Assembly (NCBI GenBank): GCA_037953745.1
Contig: JBAKBP010001395.1
Span: 62,001 to 126,000, forward strand
DNA from: Lithodes maja
Taxonomy: Eukaryota; Arthropoda; Malacostraca; Decapoda; Lithodidae
Length of the DNA: 64,000 nt
Direction of reading: 5' to 3'
In this document: piece by piece, positions 34,398 through 45,032 of the stretch
Layout: every line of letters starts with the position of its first letter
How positions within the stretch are numbered: position 1 is the first letter of the stretch
The notes under the pieces: model-generated
Databases searched by the model: none
What the model was told of the DNA's origin: nothing
The model's input: only the letters and a program-made list of their open reading frames with translations
Translations under genes and position numbers: made by a program

Positions 34398-34490
34398 CTG
34401 TCTTGCTGCGTTTTGAGGAGGCTCTGCCGTGTCTGCTAGTGTTGCGGGGGGGAGACTATGGGCATCTAGTATTGTGATGCTAATATCTTC

Positions 34491-34858
34491 TACTATTTAC
34501 TATTGTAAAATTTAATAATGTCCTTTCTGTGTTGTGCATCACTACATTTTGGATCCCTGCATTGTGCTACACCATTACCATCATATTTCACCCTATTTAA
34601 TAAGTCTTTGGTTTTATCACAGTACATTTGGCACTCTTCATTTGAGATTACATTCCATGGAACTTTTGCCTTGATGCTATTGCTAGTTTCTGTTATTTCC
34701 AGTGCTTTATTAATTTGGATTGTTAATTCTATAGGTATGTGGTCGTCATCCGTAATGTCGTATCTTATGGCCATTTCTGAGATAGAGTCATGAAAGTCAG
34801 AGCTAGAGATTGCATGATCAAGCCACGACCTGGTCTCCCATGCTTCACTAACATATTA
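34491..34858 (-). mobile_element. LINE-E segment 1: end of endonuclease
   Basis: The minus translation has SWLDHAISSSDFHDSISEM and DDDHIPIELTIQINKAL, the SDH-like end of an apurinic-type endonuclease, then DIIKFYNS at the LINE-F junction. Truncated on the 5' side near 34,858. Confidence 0.75.
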
Positions 34859-35131
34859 TGTATAGCTATTTTCTGGAAGCAGAAATATAGATATACAAAA
34901 CCAAGAAAACAACCCGATATGATGTCTCTTTTACTCTATTGATTCTCTATAAAATCATGCACGTCATTCTGTTCGAAAACATTCATGTATGGGTTCTCTA
35001 AATACCAAAAAAAAAAAAAATCATAAAATATCTCGGTTACCCCTAAAACTTATTTTTCTTACACTGTTATTCGGTATGTAATAGTATTCGCCACATGTAT
35101 TATACACTAGGCTAAATTTACACAATAGTCT
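34859..35131. other. Unassigned AT-rich sequence
   Basis: No feature recognised. Confidence 0.3.
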
Positions 35132-35135
35132 TTAA

Positions 35136-35752
35136 CCCGGGAACTGCGGGAAGACTCTTTAGAGTTCGGCCGGCGGACTGCGGGAAGACTCTCTGGAGTA
35201 AGTAAAACTAAAAATCAACTTTTTACATCGAAAAAAAAAAAAAAAATTTTTTTATTTATTTTTTTTTTTTGGCCCCTGGGCCATGCAAAATCTCAGTCCT
35301 CTACCTCCCCTCCTTCCCCACTTTCCTCCTATTCCTCAGTTATCACCTATTTTCCCTATTATTCCCTTATTCTGAGGTATATTTTCGTGCTAACATTAGC
35401 GAGTTGCAAGCAGGGTGTTGTCATCACTGATGGCCATCGAGTGCAAGAGAGAGAGAGAGAGTATCGATCGACTGTGTCTCAGTGGCCTTGGGGGAAATTG
35501 GCGGGAAAGGAGTTTGCCTCACCCATAGATTATACAACTCGCGGGCTATATCTCCGATTTTGACCATCCAAACGCTGTTTTCACTCGTTTTATTGTTGTT
35601 TCAGGTTAATACCTTTATAATCAACCCATAATAGGCGCATATGGATAATTATTAATGCTATTAATGGTACAATGAATATTTTAGTGACGAAAAACCTCAA
35701 ATACGTCAGCACAGGGGGAGGTTTTCATTTACCCCCGTGCGCACTTCAGAGG
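35136..35752 (+). mobile_element. TTAA element P1, copy 2
   Basis: TTAA at 35,132-35,135 and 35,753-35,756. Nearly identical to copy 1, including the CTTCAGAGG right end; it differs mainly in the length of the A/T homopolymer tract. Confidence 0.9.
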
Positions 35753-35906
35753 TTAATAGGTACCTAACAATACTCAATTGTGAGTGGCAATACTACGCAA
35801 TACAATAGAAACCTAATCAATAGTTTCAAAGCCAAGCATTATCTAGTGGAAACGAAACTTTACAGCGCCGAAGTCTCAACATTTTACAGGACTCGTCCCG
35901 CCTCAG

Positions 35907-36129
35907 CAGTGTTGCCAATTTAGCTATTAAACATTTTACCTCAATCTAGCAGCATTATTTTAGCATACATCAACAATTATTTGAGACAAATAGTGCATTT
36001 TATTCCATATTCTAAATATTTTAGCCTTTTTATCAATCAATAGTCCAATTTTTTATACTAGCTAGCGAAATTCTATGGATATCTTAGAGCTAATCTAGCA
36101 GAATTATATATTTTGAGTTGGTAACACTG
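35907..36129. mobile_element. Small decayed MITE-like inverted repeat
   Basis: CAGTGTTGCCAA at the left and the reverse complement CAGTGTTACCAA at the right bound 223 bp of AT-rich sequence. No matching target duplication was found. Confidence 0.4.
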
Positions 36130-36394
36130 CAGAACAGGTGGAGCAAGACCCCTTGAAAAGTCGAGATCATTAAACACTGTTCAAACTCGCGTAGCAGCCT
36201 CAGTGAGTTAACATCTTGATAAAGTTGTCTCCTGCGCTTTAAATTGTGTATAGGCCAAAGTTTTTTATAAATAATATAATTAAGTTAAGGGTGATACATA
36301 GCCTAAGATAGAAGTTAATTAATTACAGTAGGTTATCAGTGATAATCTGCCATTTGTAATATAGGCCTAGCCTAGCCTAGACTTTTTCGGGTAA
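36130..36394. other. Upstream region of the 36.4-kb open frame
   Basis: TATAAATA at 36,266-36,273 lies about 150 bases before the ATG and could be a TATA box, but the region is AT-rich, so this is weak. Confidence 0.25.
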
Positions 36395-36418
36395 TTGTCC
36401 CTTCACGTAAGAAACAAG

Positions 36419-37009
36419 ATGTCTTACAGTGACGCCTACATCAAGAGGGTGTTGACCATCAACCCTGAGGTGGGTACTGCCCCTAAGAAAATTACTTTCC
36501 AAAATTCAGGCACGGAAGGTCCTCCCCGTAAGATGGTGAAGCGTGCTGACCCTCCAGTCCCAAACACTGGACGTACCCAGCCACGCCAGCCTATGACACT
36601 CTCTCCAAAATGGTCCAGCATTTATAAGCCATTTGTTTGGCTTGAAGTAGGGGCCGCTGTGGCTTTCCAGCCAGTGATCATCAATAAGCCTGTGACAGTT
36701 GCACCACTAATATCCAACTGTCCAACCCAGCTAGTGGTCGTGAATAAGCCTGTGACAGTCGCACGAAAAGTTTCCAATGGTCCAAGCCAGCCAGTTGTTG
36801 CCAAGAAGACTGCGACGACTGTTCCTGCCCGTCGGCCACGTCCTATGCCTTATACTCCGGAGCACATTGTAAAGGTTCTGGATGGGTTCACACAGCAAGC
36901 GCGTGCTAGCAATGAAAGGGTAACTCGGGTTGGTCTGCCTCACGGACCCGTTCAAGCCGAGCATAGCTACGACTGGCTCATGGATCAACTTGACCGTCCG
37001 TACCGCTAG
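36419..37009 (+). CDS. Hypothetical single-exon protein, 196 aa
   Basis: Begins MSYSDAYIKRVLTINPEVG and ends LMDQLDRPYR with a TAG stop. The ATG at 36,419 follows a purine-rich AAGAAACAAG context. Three imperfect internal units of the NKPVTVA type (INKPVTVAPLISN, VNKPVTVARKVSN, AKKTATTVPA) form a Pro/Val/Thr-rich low-complexity middle. The C-terminal part (TPEHIVKVLDGFTQQARASN) looks structured. A poly(A) signal lies about 280 bases downstream. No domain was recognised. It could be a real small gene, a processed copy, or an element's gag-like frame; its codon use is not visibly degenerate. Confidence 0.5.
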   Translation: MSYSDAYIKRVLTINPEVGTAPKKITFQNSGTEGPPRKMVKRADPPVPNTGRTQPRQPMTLSPKWSSIYKPFVWLEVGAAVAFQPVIINKPVTVAPLISNCPTQLVVVNKPVTVARKVSNGPSQPVVAKKTATTVPARRPRPMPYTPEHIVKVLDGFTQQARASNERVTRVGLPHGPVQAEHSYDWLMDQLDRPYR

Positions 37010-37284
37010 GCTATCTTGAACCCCGGTTACCCCGCACACCATGCTGCTCAAAAACATCCGGGATGGATGTAGTTACCGGGTGTACCACTACCGACAAGGT
37101 CACTCTAGCCTTATTGATTTGTTTTTAGTTTGTCCTGAAAGGTCTTTCATCTTGTCTTTTTTCTTAAGTTTGTTGTTTTGATATAATTACTATATGGAAG
37201 CAATGAACATGAACCATGATCCAACATAGGATTCTAAAGACAAAATGTAAGTTCTTTTAGGAAATTATAATGTAAAACTTGCAA

Positions 37285-37290
37285 AATAAA
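37285..37290 (+). promoter_or_regulatory. Poly(A) signal AATAAA
   Basis: AATAAA in CAAAATAAACAAACC, 275 bases after the stop of the 36.4-kb frame. The intervening 3' region contains no other feature. Confidence 0.4.
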
Positions 37291-37355
37291 CAAACCAAAA
37301 CTGGGACGACACAAGATAAATGCAAATGAACTAATCAAAATCGCTATGTGAAAAT

Positions 37356-37574
37356 AACGCTGGTGTAGTGACTAGCGTCTTGGACTTCCACCCAGGTCAC
37401 AGGATCGCGCCCACGCTCGGCGCATTAAATATTTTTCACAAGCACTGAGTCGTTACCGTCCCTCATGAGCAAGGGGATGGGATAGTAGTACAGGACCCCA
37501 ATGGAAATACGCCTAATCGGCCTTATTGGGCTATCCTTAGTCCTTGGGCTTAACTAGCATGCGCTAGTTTTAAG
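37356..37574 (+). mobile_element. tRNA-derived SINE (SINE-1), copy 2
   Basis: TGGTGTAGTGACTAGCG (box A-like) and GGATCGCGCCCA (box B-like) head the element. The body matches the minus copy at 1,097-1,311 through to TGCGCTAGTTTTAAG. It abuts MITE P2. Confidence 0.85.
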
Positions 37575-37585
37575 GGTCAATTTAA

Positions 37586-38022
37586 CCCGTCCAGCCCCAG
37601 CGACGCGTCTGACGCGTCGGCGATGTATGTAACGCACAGCCCCAGAGACGCGCCTGACGCGTCACCCTAATTGCGCCGACCGTAACCTCAGGTGTAGCCA
37701 CTCAAGAGGGCTCAGATTTGTATGGGAACTGTATACGTATCCCACGCAACCGTGCCGATGGTTGAAAACTCTCAAAGTCCACGTGCGTGCGCGCGAGCGC
37801 GCAATAACCTGGTTTTTTGGGATAATTGCCTTCAATTTTTTACTCTTATAAAATCCGTTTTCGGGGCTCTGTAGGACCATTTTTTAAGCTTTTTGAGCGG
37901 TTTTTCGTGGTTTTTCCTTCATTCCTAACCCATTCGCTATTGTTTCTGGAATAAAACCATTTTTTGAAAACCGGCCGGGTTCTGGTGCGCAAACATTACA
38001 AAACTAGCCGGGGCTCCACGGG
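37586..38022. mobile_element. TTAA element P2 with 13-bp inverted ends
   Basis: TTAA at 37,582-37,585 and 38,023-38,026. The left end CCCGTCCAGCCCC and the reverse complement of the right end CCCGTGGAGCCCC match at 11 of 13. The interior has two GACGCGTC-rich units (GACGCGTCTGACGCGTC, GACGCGCCTGACGCGTC). The piggyBac-type signature is TTAA plus CCC ends. There is no transposase. Confidence 0.85.
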
Positions 38023-38026
38023 TTAA

Positions 38027-38779
38027 AGATGATGTAATTAAATTGCTAAAAAATCATTTCGATTGTTTTTATCTAGTTTAGAGTTGTGTAAGGGTGTTTT
38101 GATGTGTGAAAATAGGCATAAATTCATATTTACCCATTAAACAACAATCTAAAAACACGTCCCGTCACTCGCGAAAAATAACTATTTGGCCATAACCGTT
38201 TGCCGTTGGATACAAAATATGTAGAGGGGGGGGGCAAGCCCCCCCCCCAAGATTTATTGAAATCGTCATATATTTAAACAGTAGGGGGCAAAAACCAAAT
38301 TTTCCCCAACGCTTCTTCTTCTTCGCGGCGGATGTAAACAAAGCCACCCGCCTCTTGCGAGGTACGCGATATAGCCTAGGGGATATTTTGTTTTTTTCAG
38401 GATCAGTAATAATTTTTTACGCGCATTTAGACACATATAGGAATGAAATACATGGTATAAGGAACCTGTAGGCCACGATAAAATTGATGTATGAATTTAA
38501 TTTCATCATCTTTATATTGTCTGTTTTAAGAACTATTATTATTATTATTATTATAAAATTAAATTTTGAAATAAAAGAACACAATCCACCACATAAGGTG
38601 TACACAACTACATGAGCAAGTCAATCTGGTTCCCACAGGGTGCCAAACGACGCTGTTTTTTTGAGTGATAATGCAAATGAACTTTTTGTATAGGCTAGCC
38701 TAATGATAACAGAAACTCCCCCAATTTTTTTTTTTTTTTTTAAGAAACAAAAAAGGTAAATTGACATAGCCTAGGCCTA
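38027..38779. other. Unassigned AT-rich sequence
   Basis: Contains C/G-run hairpins near 38,226-38,250 and a TTA microsatellite near 38,533-38,553. No gene recognised. Confidence 0.4.
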
Positions 38780-39002
38780 ATTTTGGTCTCCATATTTTCC
38801 ATTTTGATTGCTTTTAGATTGCAGGAAATACTGTTTTAGACACCTAAATTCTCAAAAAAATCACGGGGGAATGGGGGGGGGGCATGCCCCCGAACCCCCC
38901 CCCTAGAGCTCGCTCCGTCGCGCTATAGGCCTAATGATAACAAAACAATAAACCATAGGCCTAATGATACAATTCATATTTTGTGGATTGACACCCTGGG
39001 TT
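38780..39002 (+). repeat. Dispersed repeat R1, copy 1
   Basis: Starts ATTTTGGTCTCCATATTTTC, includes a GGGGGGCATGCCCCC hairpin and CGCTCCGTCGCGCTAT, and ends GTGGATTGACACCCTGGG. The same order of blocks occurs at 41,097 and 41,327. Confidence 0.8.
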
Positions 39003-39233
39003 CCCGTTTACCTATGGTCCCGTTAAAATATCCTCAAGTAACCTATTAAAAACTGTTCAGGGGACTGGTTAGAACTTGTAGGATGTTTAATTGAATGTCG
39101 GAAACCAGTATTTACTGAGAAACAACAGTCTTAAAATGCGCTATGGGTCATCCAGGGTCCCTGCCCTCTCTTTCCCAGGTAATGTTAAGTTATGACATAA
39201 CTTATTATACCGGTATATTATATTATATTAGGG

Positions 39234-39268
39234 TTAGGTTAGGTTAGGTTAGGTTAGGTTAGGTTAGG
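39234..39268 (+). repeat. (TTAGG)7, arthropod telomere-type repeat, interstitial
   Basis: Seven perfect TTAGG units. TTAGG is the canonical telomere repeat of most arthropods. Its short length and internal place suggest an interstitial copy, not a chromosome end. Confidence 0.9.
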
Positions 39269-40834
39269 ACTTAGCCTAACCCGAGATGGGAATAGCCTAC
39301 CCAGGTATGTTTTACTCGGCCCAGGAAAATAATAGACAAACAAATGTTCTAATCAAAGTTTATTCTTGAAACTTGGTACTGGTACCGGTATGTATTTTAA
39401 CCAGTACTCTATAGACCTAGTAGCTCATGTATCATATGAAAGGATATAAATTAAGTACCGGTATTTAATAGTTCTTGGAATGCAACAACAAATATACATG
39501 AAATCTTTATTGGACAAAAGTTACAAAACTAAAACAGGGACTGCTAAGAATAATTTAAAAATCTGTTTTCAATGCCTATATTAGTGGACCTGAAGTGAAT
39601 CTATTTGAGACTGAAGTACAGGCAGCCAGCTCCCCTAGTATCCTGATTAAACACCAGTAAACATACATAACATCCCTTTACTTACAATATTATTCATTCC
39701 TTTTAATACATTTTGAGCATGTATTGTGCGTATATTTACCTTCACATCTCAAAATTTGGAAAAAATGTTATTTTAATACCACACATTTTCCGAGTGTTTT
39801 TTATAAACAAAATGGTCATTTGCATCAATATATAGTGTTTGTAATTAATTAGAAATCTCGGGAAAACCTATTTTCCCCATTAGGCCTATCGATGATGTTG
39901 AGACAGCCCCTCGATAGTGATTTGAAAAGACATTAGCCTAACCTAACAACCTTACCTAACCTAACCTAGTACTGTATTATGAATGGGGGCTGCCGCCCCC
40001 ACACCCCCGCTGGTTGAGTACTAATCCCCCCCAAACAAAAATTGGCTGTCGATTATACGAAGGTGAAAGAAAAGTCGATGAAGTCTATGGTGTTTACCCT
40101 GCAATCTTCAGCTTGATTGTACATTGATAACGGGAAAGTACCGTATTGACCCGTATTGACCGCCTAACGGTCTATATTTTAGAGCTATCGATGACTGAAA
40201 GTACCGTATTGACAACCTTGTTACGAAAAATAAATTTTAGTACCATACTTTTTTATTAGGTTTTGCCGAGGGTTAAAACAAATTTTCTTATGATCTTTAG
40301 AGCATAATATTATAGATTCAATATTTATCTTCAAATATATCAACAAAATTTGTGGTATTAAAATAACATTAAATAAACCCAAAATTTCTCCGGCGGCCGG
40401 GGGGCATAGCTGTTATGTAGCGGGGGGCTGTGCCCCCCGCACCAAGTTGATCCTTGTAAGCTTAGAAAAATGATCCAGAACTTGATATTTTCTGTTTTGG
40501 CACCCTGATTATGTAGGTGGACAGTGGAAGAAATTAAGCCTAGGCTAGTGGCTAGCCAAGTAAGTGTTATTTAGGCCTAGCCTTGGAGGTTAGATTACAG
40601 ATATGACGATGCCTAGCCTACTTGTGGGAATAGGCCTAGGCTAGCCTAGGCTATAGGTATAGCCTAATATATTTTTATCGTAAATTTTGTTTCGTAACCT
40701 ACCGGTACCTTTGGATGTTAGTCTAGGCTAGCCTAACCTAGGCTATAGCCTATGCCAAGCCTAGGCCTATTTAACCTAACATTCCTGTTACCTGTATTAT
40801 TTTCTTTTAAAGACTAGGCTACATAGCCAAGGCC

Positions 40835-40897
40835 TAAGAACATAAGAAAATGGGAGTCTGCAAAAAGCCGATCGGCCCATACAAGGCACATCCCTGT
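40835..40897 (+). repeat. Short conserved dispersed repeat, copy 2
   Basis: Matches 21,458-21,521 through AAAATGGGAGTCTGCA, AAGCCGAT and GGCCCA to ATCCCTGT. Confidence 0.65.
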
Positions 40898-41096
40898 CAC
40901 AACCAACCCCAATTACAAGGCCCAATTATAGACCCATCTCACTAATACCTTGAGTACTGACCCCACCAAAACAGTCAGCTTAGGCTAACCTAGGTCCTAG
41001 CCTAAGCCTACTCTTAAGTTTTGGAATAGGCTTAGCCTAGTGCTGCCTAGGCCAAGCCTAATTAAAAAAAAAAAAAAGTAGGCCTAAATTGTCACA

Positions 41097-41268
41097 ATTT
41101 TGGTCTCCATATTTTCCATCTTGATTGCTTTTAGATTGCAGGAAATGCTGTTTTAGACACCTCAATTCTCAAAAAAAATCCTGGGGGGCATGCCCCCTGA
41201 CCTCTTTGGCGCTCGCCGCTCCGTTGCGCTATATATATATATATATATATATACAGTAGCCTATGGCC

Positions 41269-41314
<46 letters not shown>

Positions 41315-41645
41315 TAAATTGACACAATTTTGGTCTCCATATTTTCCATCTTGATTGCTTTTAGATTGCAGGAAATGCTGTTTTAGACACCTAAATTCTC
41401 AAAAATTTTCGGGGGGGCATGCCCCCGGACCCACCTAGAGCTCGCGCCTTTGGCGCTCGGCGCTCCGTCGCGCTATAATGATAACAAAATAATAAACCAT
41501 ATTGATAACACAATTCACATTTTGTGGATTGACACCCTGCCCCCTAGAGCTCGCTCCGTCGCGCTATAGGCCTAATGATAACAAAATAATAAACCATAGT
41601 CCTAATGATAACACAATTCATATTTTGTGGATTGACACCCTGGGT
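41097..41645 (+). repeat. Dispersed repeat R1, tandem copies 2-4
   Basis: Copies at 41,097-41,236, 41,327-41,539 and a partial at 41,540-41,645 share the TTTGGTCTCCATATTTTCC start, CATGCCCCC hairpin, GCTCCGTCGCGCTAT and GATTGACACCCTG end. A run of about 39 A (41,273-41,311) separates the first two. Confidence 0.8.
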
Positions 41646-41696
41646 TCCCAAGCAAACTGATCGCATATTTTACAATGCACTGTCGTCATATGACGT

Positions 41697-41912
41697 TCAA
41701 GGAATTAGTCAAAATGGGACTCCGGGACGTCCTGGTAAATTTGACTAAATTCTGTATGAATAAAGAAACTACAATTTATATCAAATTTTATAAAGTTAAA
41801 TTTGCAATTTGACAAGATATCAACAATAGTACAACAAAATATATATATAGCACTCACTAACGAAATCGGGTAGGTACCTGTAAGCATAGAATGCTTCAAG
41901 TGACCCCTAACA
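41697..41912 (-). repeat. Dispersed repeat R2, copy 1
   Basis: The reverse complement matches 46,142-46,371: GGGGTCACTTGA, GTTAGTGAGTGCT, TATCTTGTCAAATTGCAAAT and AAACTACAATTTATAT-type blocks in the same order, ending at CCTTGAACG. No TTAA or TA duplication seen. Confidence 0.7.
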
Positions 41913-41917
41913 ATTAC

Positions 41918-41980
41918 TTGGGCGGGTGCCCAACCCCGAAAGGGGTTGAAATAGGGTAGCTATCCCCCCGCCAAAGGCGG
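41918..41980. other. Three short-loop hairpins in 63 bases
   Basis: TTGGGC-GGGT-GCCCAA (41,918-41,933), AACCCC-GAAA-GGGGTT (41,932-41,947) and CCGCC-AAA-GGCGG (41,968-41,980) are perfect stems; the first two overlap by two bases and cannot form fully together. They precede the AAC-tailed repeat. Confidence 0.6.
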
Positions 41981-42032
41981 CTTTCTTGGGCCTTTCCTAG
42001 CTGATGCTGAGAGGATTGGGTTCTAGTCATGT

Positions 42033-42446
42033 GGTAATGGGCTGGTCTATCAGAGTGAGAACTGAGCGATCTCTGCCATACCCATAGCTTACTCTGACTG
42101 TTCCTTTTACTTATATATTTTCTAGATCTCAAGTGACGGCGTCTCTTCCGTGGATTGACCTCCCAATCTACCAAGCCAAAGCGTCACATTTTTCCTTTGC
42201 TCCTCAACTTTCTCTTCATAATTGCTGAGGGGCACAGGGCCCTGGGTGGGTCTTTGGTTTCCCGGGCGTTTCCGCACCCTCCTCAGCTCCCCGCCATGGA
42301 GTGGCTTCGGTCACCCAGGCTTTATTGTGGTCGGCAGGGAGGGTTCTGTGTGGGCGCTCGGTTATGGCCTTGACCTTGCTCGGGGCCTTGGGGCTGTTCG
42401 GCCAGGCAGCTTGGGGAACAAGAACAACAACAACAACAACAACAAC
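42033..42446 (+). mobile_element. AAC-tailed retroposon R3, copy 1
   Basis: Begins near ATGGGCTGGTCTATCAGAG, passes TTCTCTTCATAATTGCTGAG and ATGGAGTGGCTTCGGTCACC, and ends in AACAACAACAACAAC repeats. Two further copies are in minus orientation at 43,848 and 60,383, both starting with the complementary GTTGTTGTT. The microsatellite tail points to LINE-driven retroposition. No RT frame. Confidence 0.8.
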
Positions 42447-42890
42447 TGGCGCCTGACCCCCTCTCCCAAACGACCACATTTTCACTCCTCTATTCTATAG
42501 CATTCTCCATTCATTCCTATTTATTATCACTTCTCTTGCCTGATCTATAGAAATTCCTCTATTTTCTAACGCTTGTACTACACATTTTCTCCATCTTAAT
42601 GGAGGTCTTCCTACCCTTCTACCTCCCCTTGCTTCTGACTCACATATTCTCTTTGTAAGCCTTTCATTTTCCATTCGCTCAACATGTCCATACCAGCACA
42701 GCACCCTTCTGGCCAACAAATGTTCCTGCTGCCCCACTCTCCTACGTATCTCTTCATTCCTCAATCTGACTCAAGTCACTCGACACATACTCCTGAAGCA
42801 GCTCATCTCCATCACATCCAGCTTTCTTCTTTCCTTTGCCATCAGAGCCCATGTCTCAGCCCCATACATCACCCTTGATACAATTAAAAT
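42447..42890 (-). mobile_element. LINE-C copy 3, C-terminal fragment
   Basis: The minus frame reads MRNEEIRRRVGQQEHLLA, VERMENERLTKRICESEAR and ends NRNEWRML; upstream YGAETWALMAKERRKLDVM is in another frame. It abuts the AAC tail of R3. Confidence 0.8.
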
Positions 42891-43023
42891 ACTGGTATAA
42901 GTTTTCCCTATATAAATACTAAGCAGCATCTTGGGAGTCTGGAGAGAGAATACAGTGTATATCTCAACTGTTGTGTATTTGAATCTACTCAAAGTAGCCT
43001 ACAGTTTCAGTTGTATGTTTTAA

Positions 43024-43506
43024 CACTTTTGTTGCAGCATTTGTCATATGACAATTGCTTGGTCTGCACTGTACCATACGGGGGTTTTAGACTAAAAGTA
43101 ACCATCATTCCCTTCACATTTTCATGTATAAACAATAGCTAGAACGTATTTCAATGATATATCCTTGAAATCAGAGGAATAGACCATTCCAATGACACCT
43201 GAATCATGTCTGTACGACCACTCGTTGCAGTGCAACGATATTGCACAGGTGACGTTAAATCGGTAAAAAATAGCGAGTTTGAGCGGTTTCTGCTATTCCC
43301 AAGTCTGTAAGGGAGTTGGAGATGTCTCCCACTGCCAATAGTGATGGCCCAGACACGACGGGCGGTGGATGGGACGGTCCCCGCGCTGCTTAGACTCGCT
43401 CGTCTGCCTCCCAGCCCTTGTTCAAGGCAGAAATTTGGCAATTGTCATATGACAAGTGCCGCAGTGATGACCGTATATTTTATATTACAGCCTGCACTGA
43501 AAGAGT
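43024..43506. mobile_element. TTAA element P3
   Basis: TTAA at 43,020-43,023 and 43,507-43,510. The left end CACTTTTGTTGCAG and the reverse complement of the right end CTCTTTCAGTGCAG match at 10 of 14, and both sides carry TTGTCATATGACAA near the ends (a further inverted pair). There is no transposase frame. TTAA plus inverted ends is the piggyBac-type signature. Confidence 0.75.
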
Positions 43507-43847
43507 TAATTTCACATTTTATATGTTATTTTCAGATGTACCGGTAGTTGGCTGGGGAAGTTTGTAACCATGAGGAAGATACGGTTACACCAGCTGCCGG
43601 AATATGTCTCGTGCATCCTGAGTTACTGCCGAGCCAGGGATCTTGCTGCTCTTAACGCAACATCTACCTTGTTCCGTACCCCTGAGTAGAAATCTATGTT
43701 GTTGAGGTAAGATTTAGCCTGCCATACAAACTAACTAAAAGTTGACAGAATACATATAAACAGCATATGACAAGGAGAAAGTTATTGATGTTTTATGCAT
43801 ACATACATACATACAATGGTTTAACGTCCTTTTTCCATTACTGTACA

Positions 43848-44250
43848 GTTGTTGTTGTTCCCCAAGCTGCCTGGCCGAACAGCCCCAAGTCCCCGAGCAA
43901 GGCCAAGGCCATAACCGAGCGCCCCCACAGAACCCTCCCTGCCGACCACAATAAAGCCTGGGTGACCGAAGCCACTCCATGGCGGGGAGCTGAGTAGGGT
44001 GCGGAAACGCCCGGGAAACCAAAGCCCCACCCAGGGCCCTGTGCCCCTCAGCAATTATGAAGAGAAAGTTGAGGGGCAAAGGAAAAATGTGACGCTTTGG
44101 CTTCCAATCTTGGTAGATTGGGAGGTCAATCCACGGAAGTGACGCCATCACTTGAGATCTAGAAAATATATAAGTAAAAGGAACAGTCAGAGTAAGCTAT
44201 GGGTATGGCAGAGATCGCTCATTTCTCACTCTGATAGACCAGCCCATCAC
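43848..44250 (-). mobile_element. AAC-tailed retroposon R3, copy 2
   Basis: Starts (plus) GTTGTTGTTGTTCCCCAAGC and ends CTGATAGACCAGCCCATCAC. Matches 42,033-42,446 in reverse. A CATA microsatellite (43,797-43,815) lies just before. Confidence 0.8.
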
Positions 44251-44577
44251 AATGAAATGGCTATACAGTATAATTTTATCTAACAACTGTATCTCTGTCT
44301 TTGTAAATGATGCACAAACAGCTTAATCAATGTTATCAATAAGGTGCTCCTCCTCAGATGGCATTTATTTATTCATCAAGATTTAACCTTCAATACATTA
44401 AGGCTATTTTATGTCTTATTCTTATTCATCATATTTTTATAATACAGTTCTGTCTTAACATCAATAAATTTAATTATAAGTTAGGCATATTTTTACCATG
44501 CATAGAGGTGCTACATTTTCCCACAATCTTGGGATAATTGCATCATCACTGTTACTTTTATATCTCCTATTCTATTC
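44251..44577. other. Unassigned AT-rich sequence
   Basis: No feature recognised. Confidence 0.3.
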
Positions 44578-44815
44578 GCCCGGGAGACGATATATATGAA
44601 GGGTACGCCTGGATGCGTGGTGGGCGGGCTTGTGGTGGTGGAGCTTCGCTGCATGTCTGCCTGCTGAGACCGGAACCTCTCCTAGAACCTTTGACCTGGC
44701 AATCTTTTGTTGGGGACCTCAAATGGGCCTGGTTCTCTCAGTCTTCTCATGGGCAACCTAGATGTGTGTAATTTTTGTTCTCTTGTTCGGGTTCTGTCTC
44801 GAGTCGACCTAAAAA
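44578..44815 (+). mobile_element. LINE-C 3' untranslated fragment
   Basis: Matches 26,230-26,520: GGGAGACGATATATATGAAG, CTGCATGTCTGCCTGC, GTCTTCTCATGGGCAACCT and CTGTCTCGAGTCG in order. Coding part and tail are missing. Confidence 0.7.
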
Positions 44816-45032
44816 ATACAACAAAATAAAAATAAAATACAATATACTAAAATAGGGTATGTGCCAGAGTATACTCTATTAGATAGATACTGTACATAGA
44901 CTTTTATATACCGGTACCATATTACATTTTGCAGAATTTTAGTTTGCATAATATTGCTCACCATTCCCCATTATATAATCTGTATGTATTCAGCTGATGG
45001 TAAATTGTCAAATCCTCCACTTTAATACTTAA

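Larger units (their letters stand above)
30604..34490 (-). mobile_element. LINE-F, near full-length two-ORF retrotransposon
   Basis: About 3.9 kb inserted into LINE-E, splitting its endonuclease end (34,491-34,858) from its linker (30,053-30,603). On the minus strand it carries ORF1 with CCCH zinc fingers and ORF2 with endonuclease and RT. The junction sequences TATTAAATTTTACAATAG and TATTATTTTTTAATAG look like a decayed target duplication. The 3' end has two ACACTTTGTT units. ORF2 is frameshifted, so the copy is dead. Confidence 0.85.
39003..41096. other. Low-complexity region rich in TAGGCCTA/CCTAGGC
   Basis: No gene recognised. The plus strand has dozens of overlapping TAGGCCTA, GCCTAGCC and CCTAGGC strings, small GGGGGC/GCCCCC hairpins near 39,985-40,010 and 40,418-40,440, and two AGTACCGTATTGAC strings near 40,140-40,215. 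Confidence 0.5.

Noticed and set aside
39234..39268. Chromosome end
   Set aside because: Only seven TTAGG units with ordinary sequence on both sides; an interstitial repeat is the simpler reading.
42000..42060. Hammerhead ribozyme starting at CTGATGCTGAG
   Set aside because: The core would need CTGATGA and a matching GAAA strand; the A is replaced and no correct stems were found.
42216..42500. Protein frame in the AAC-tailed repeat R3 (WVGLWFPGRFRTLL)
   Set aside because: It is shared by copies but shifted or altered in each; no domain, and nucleotide similarity of the repeat explains it.
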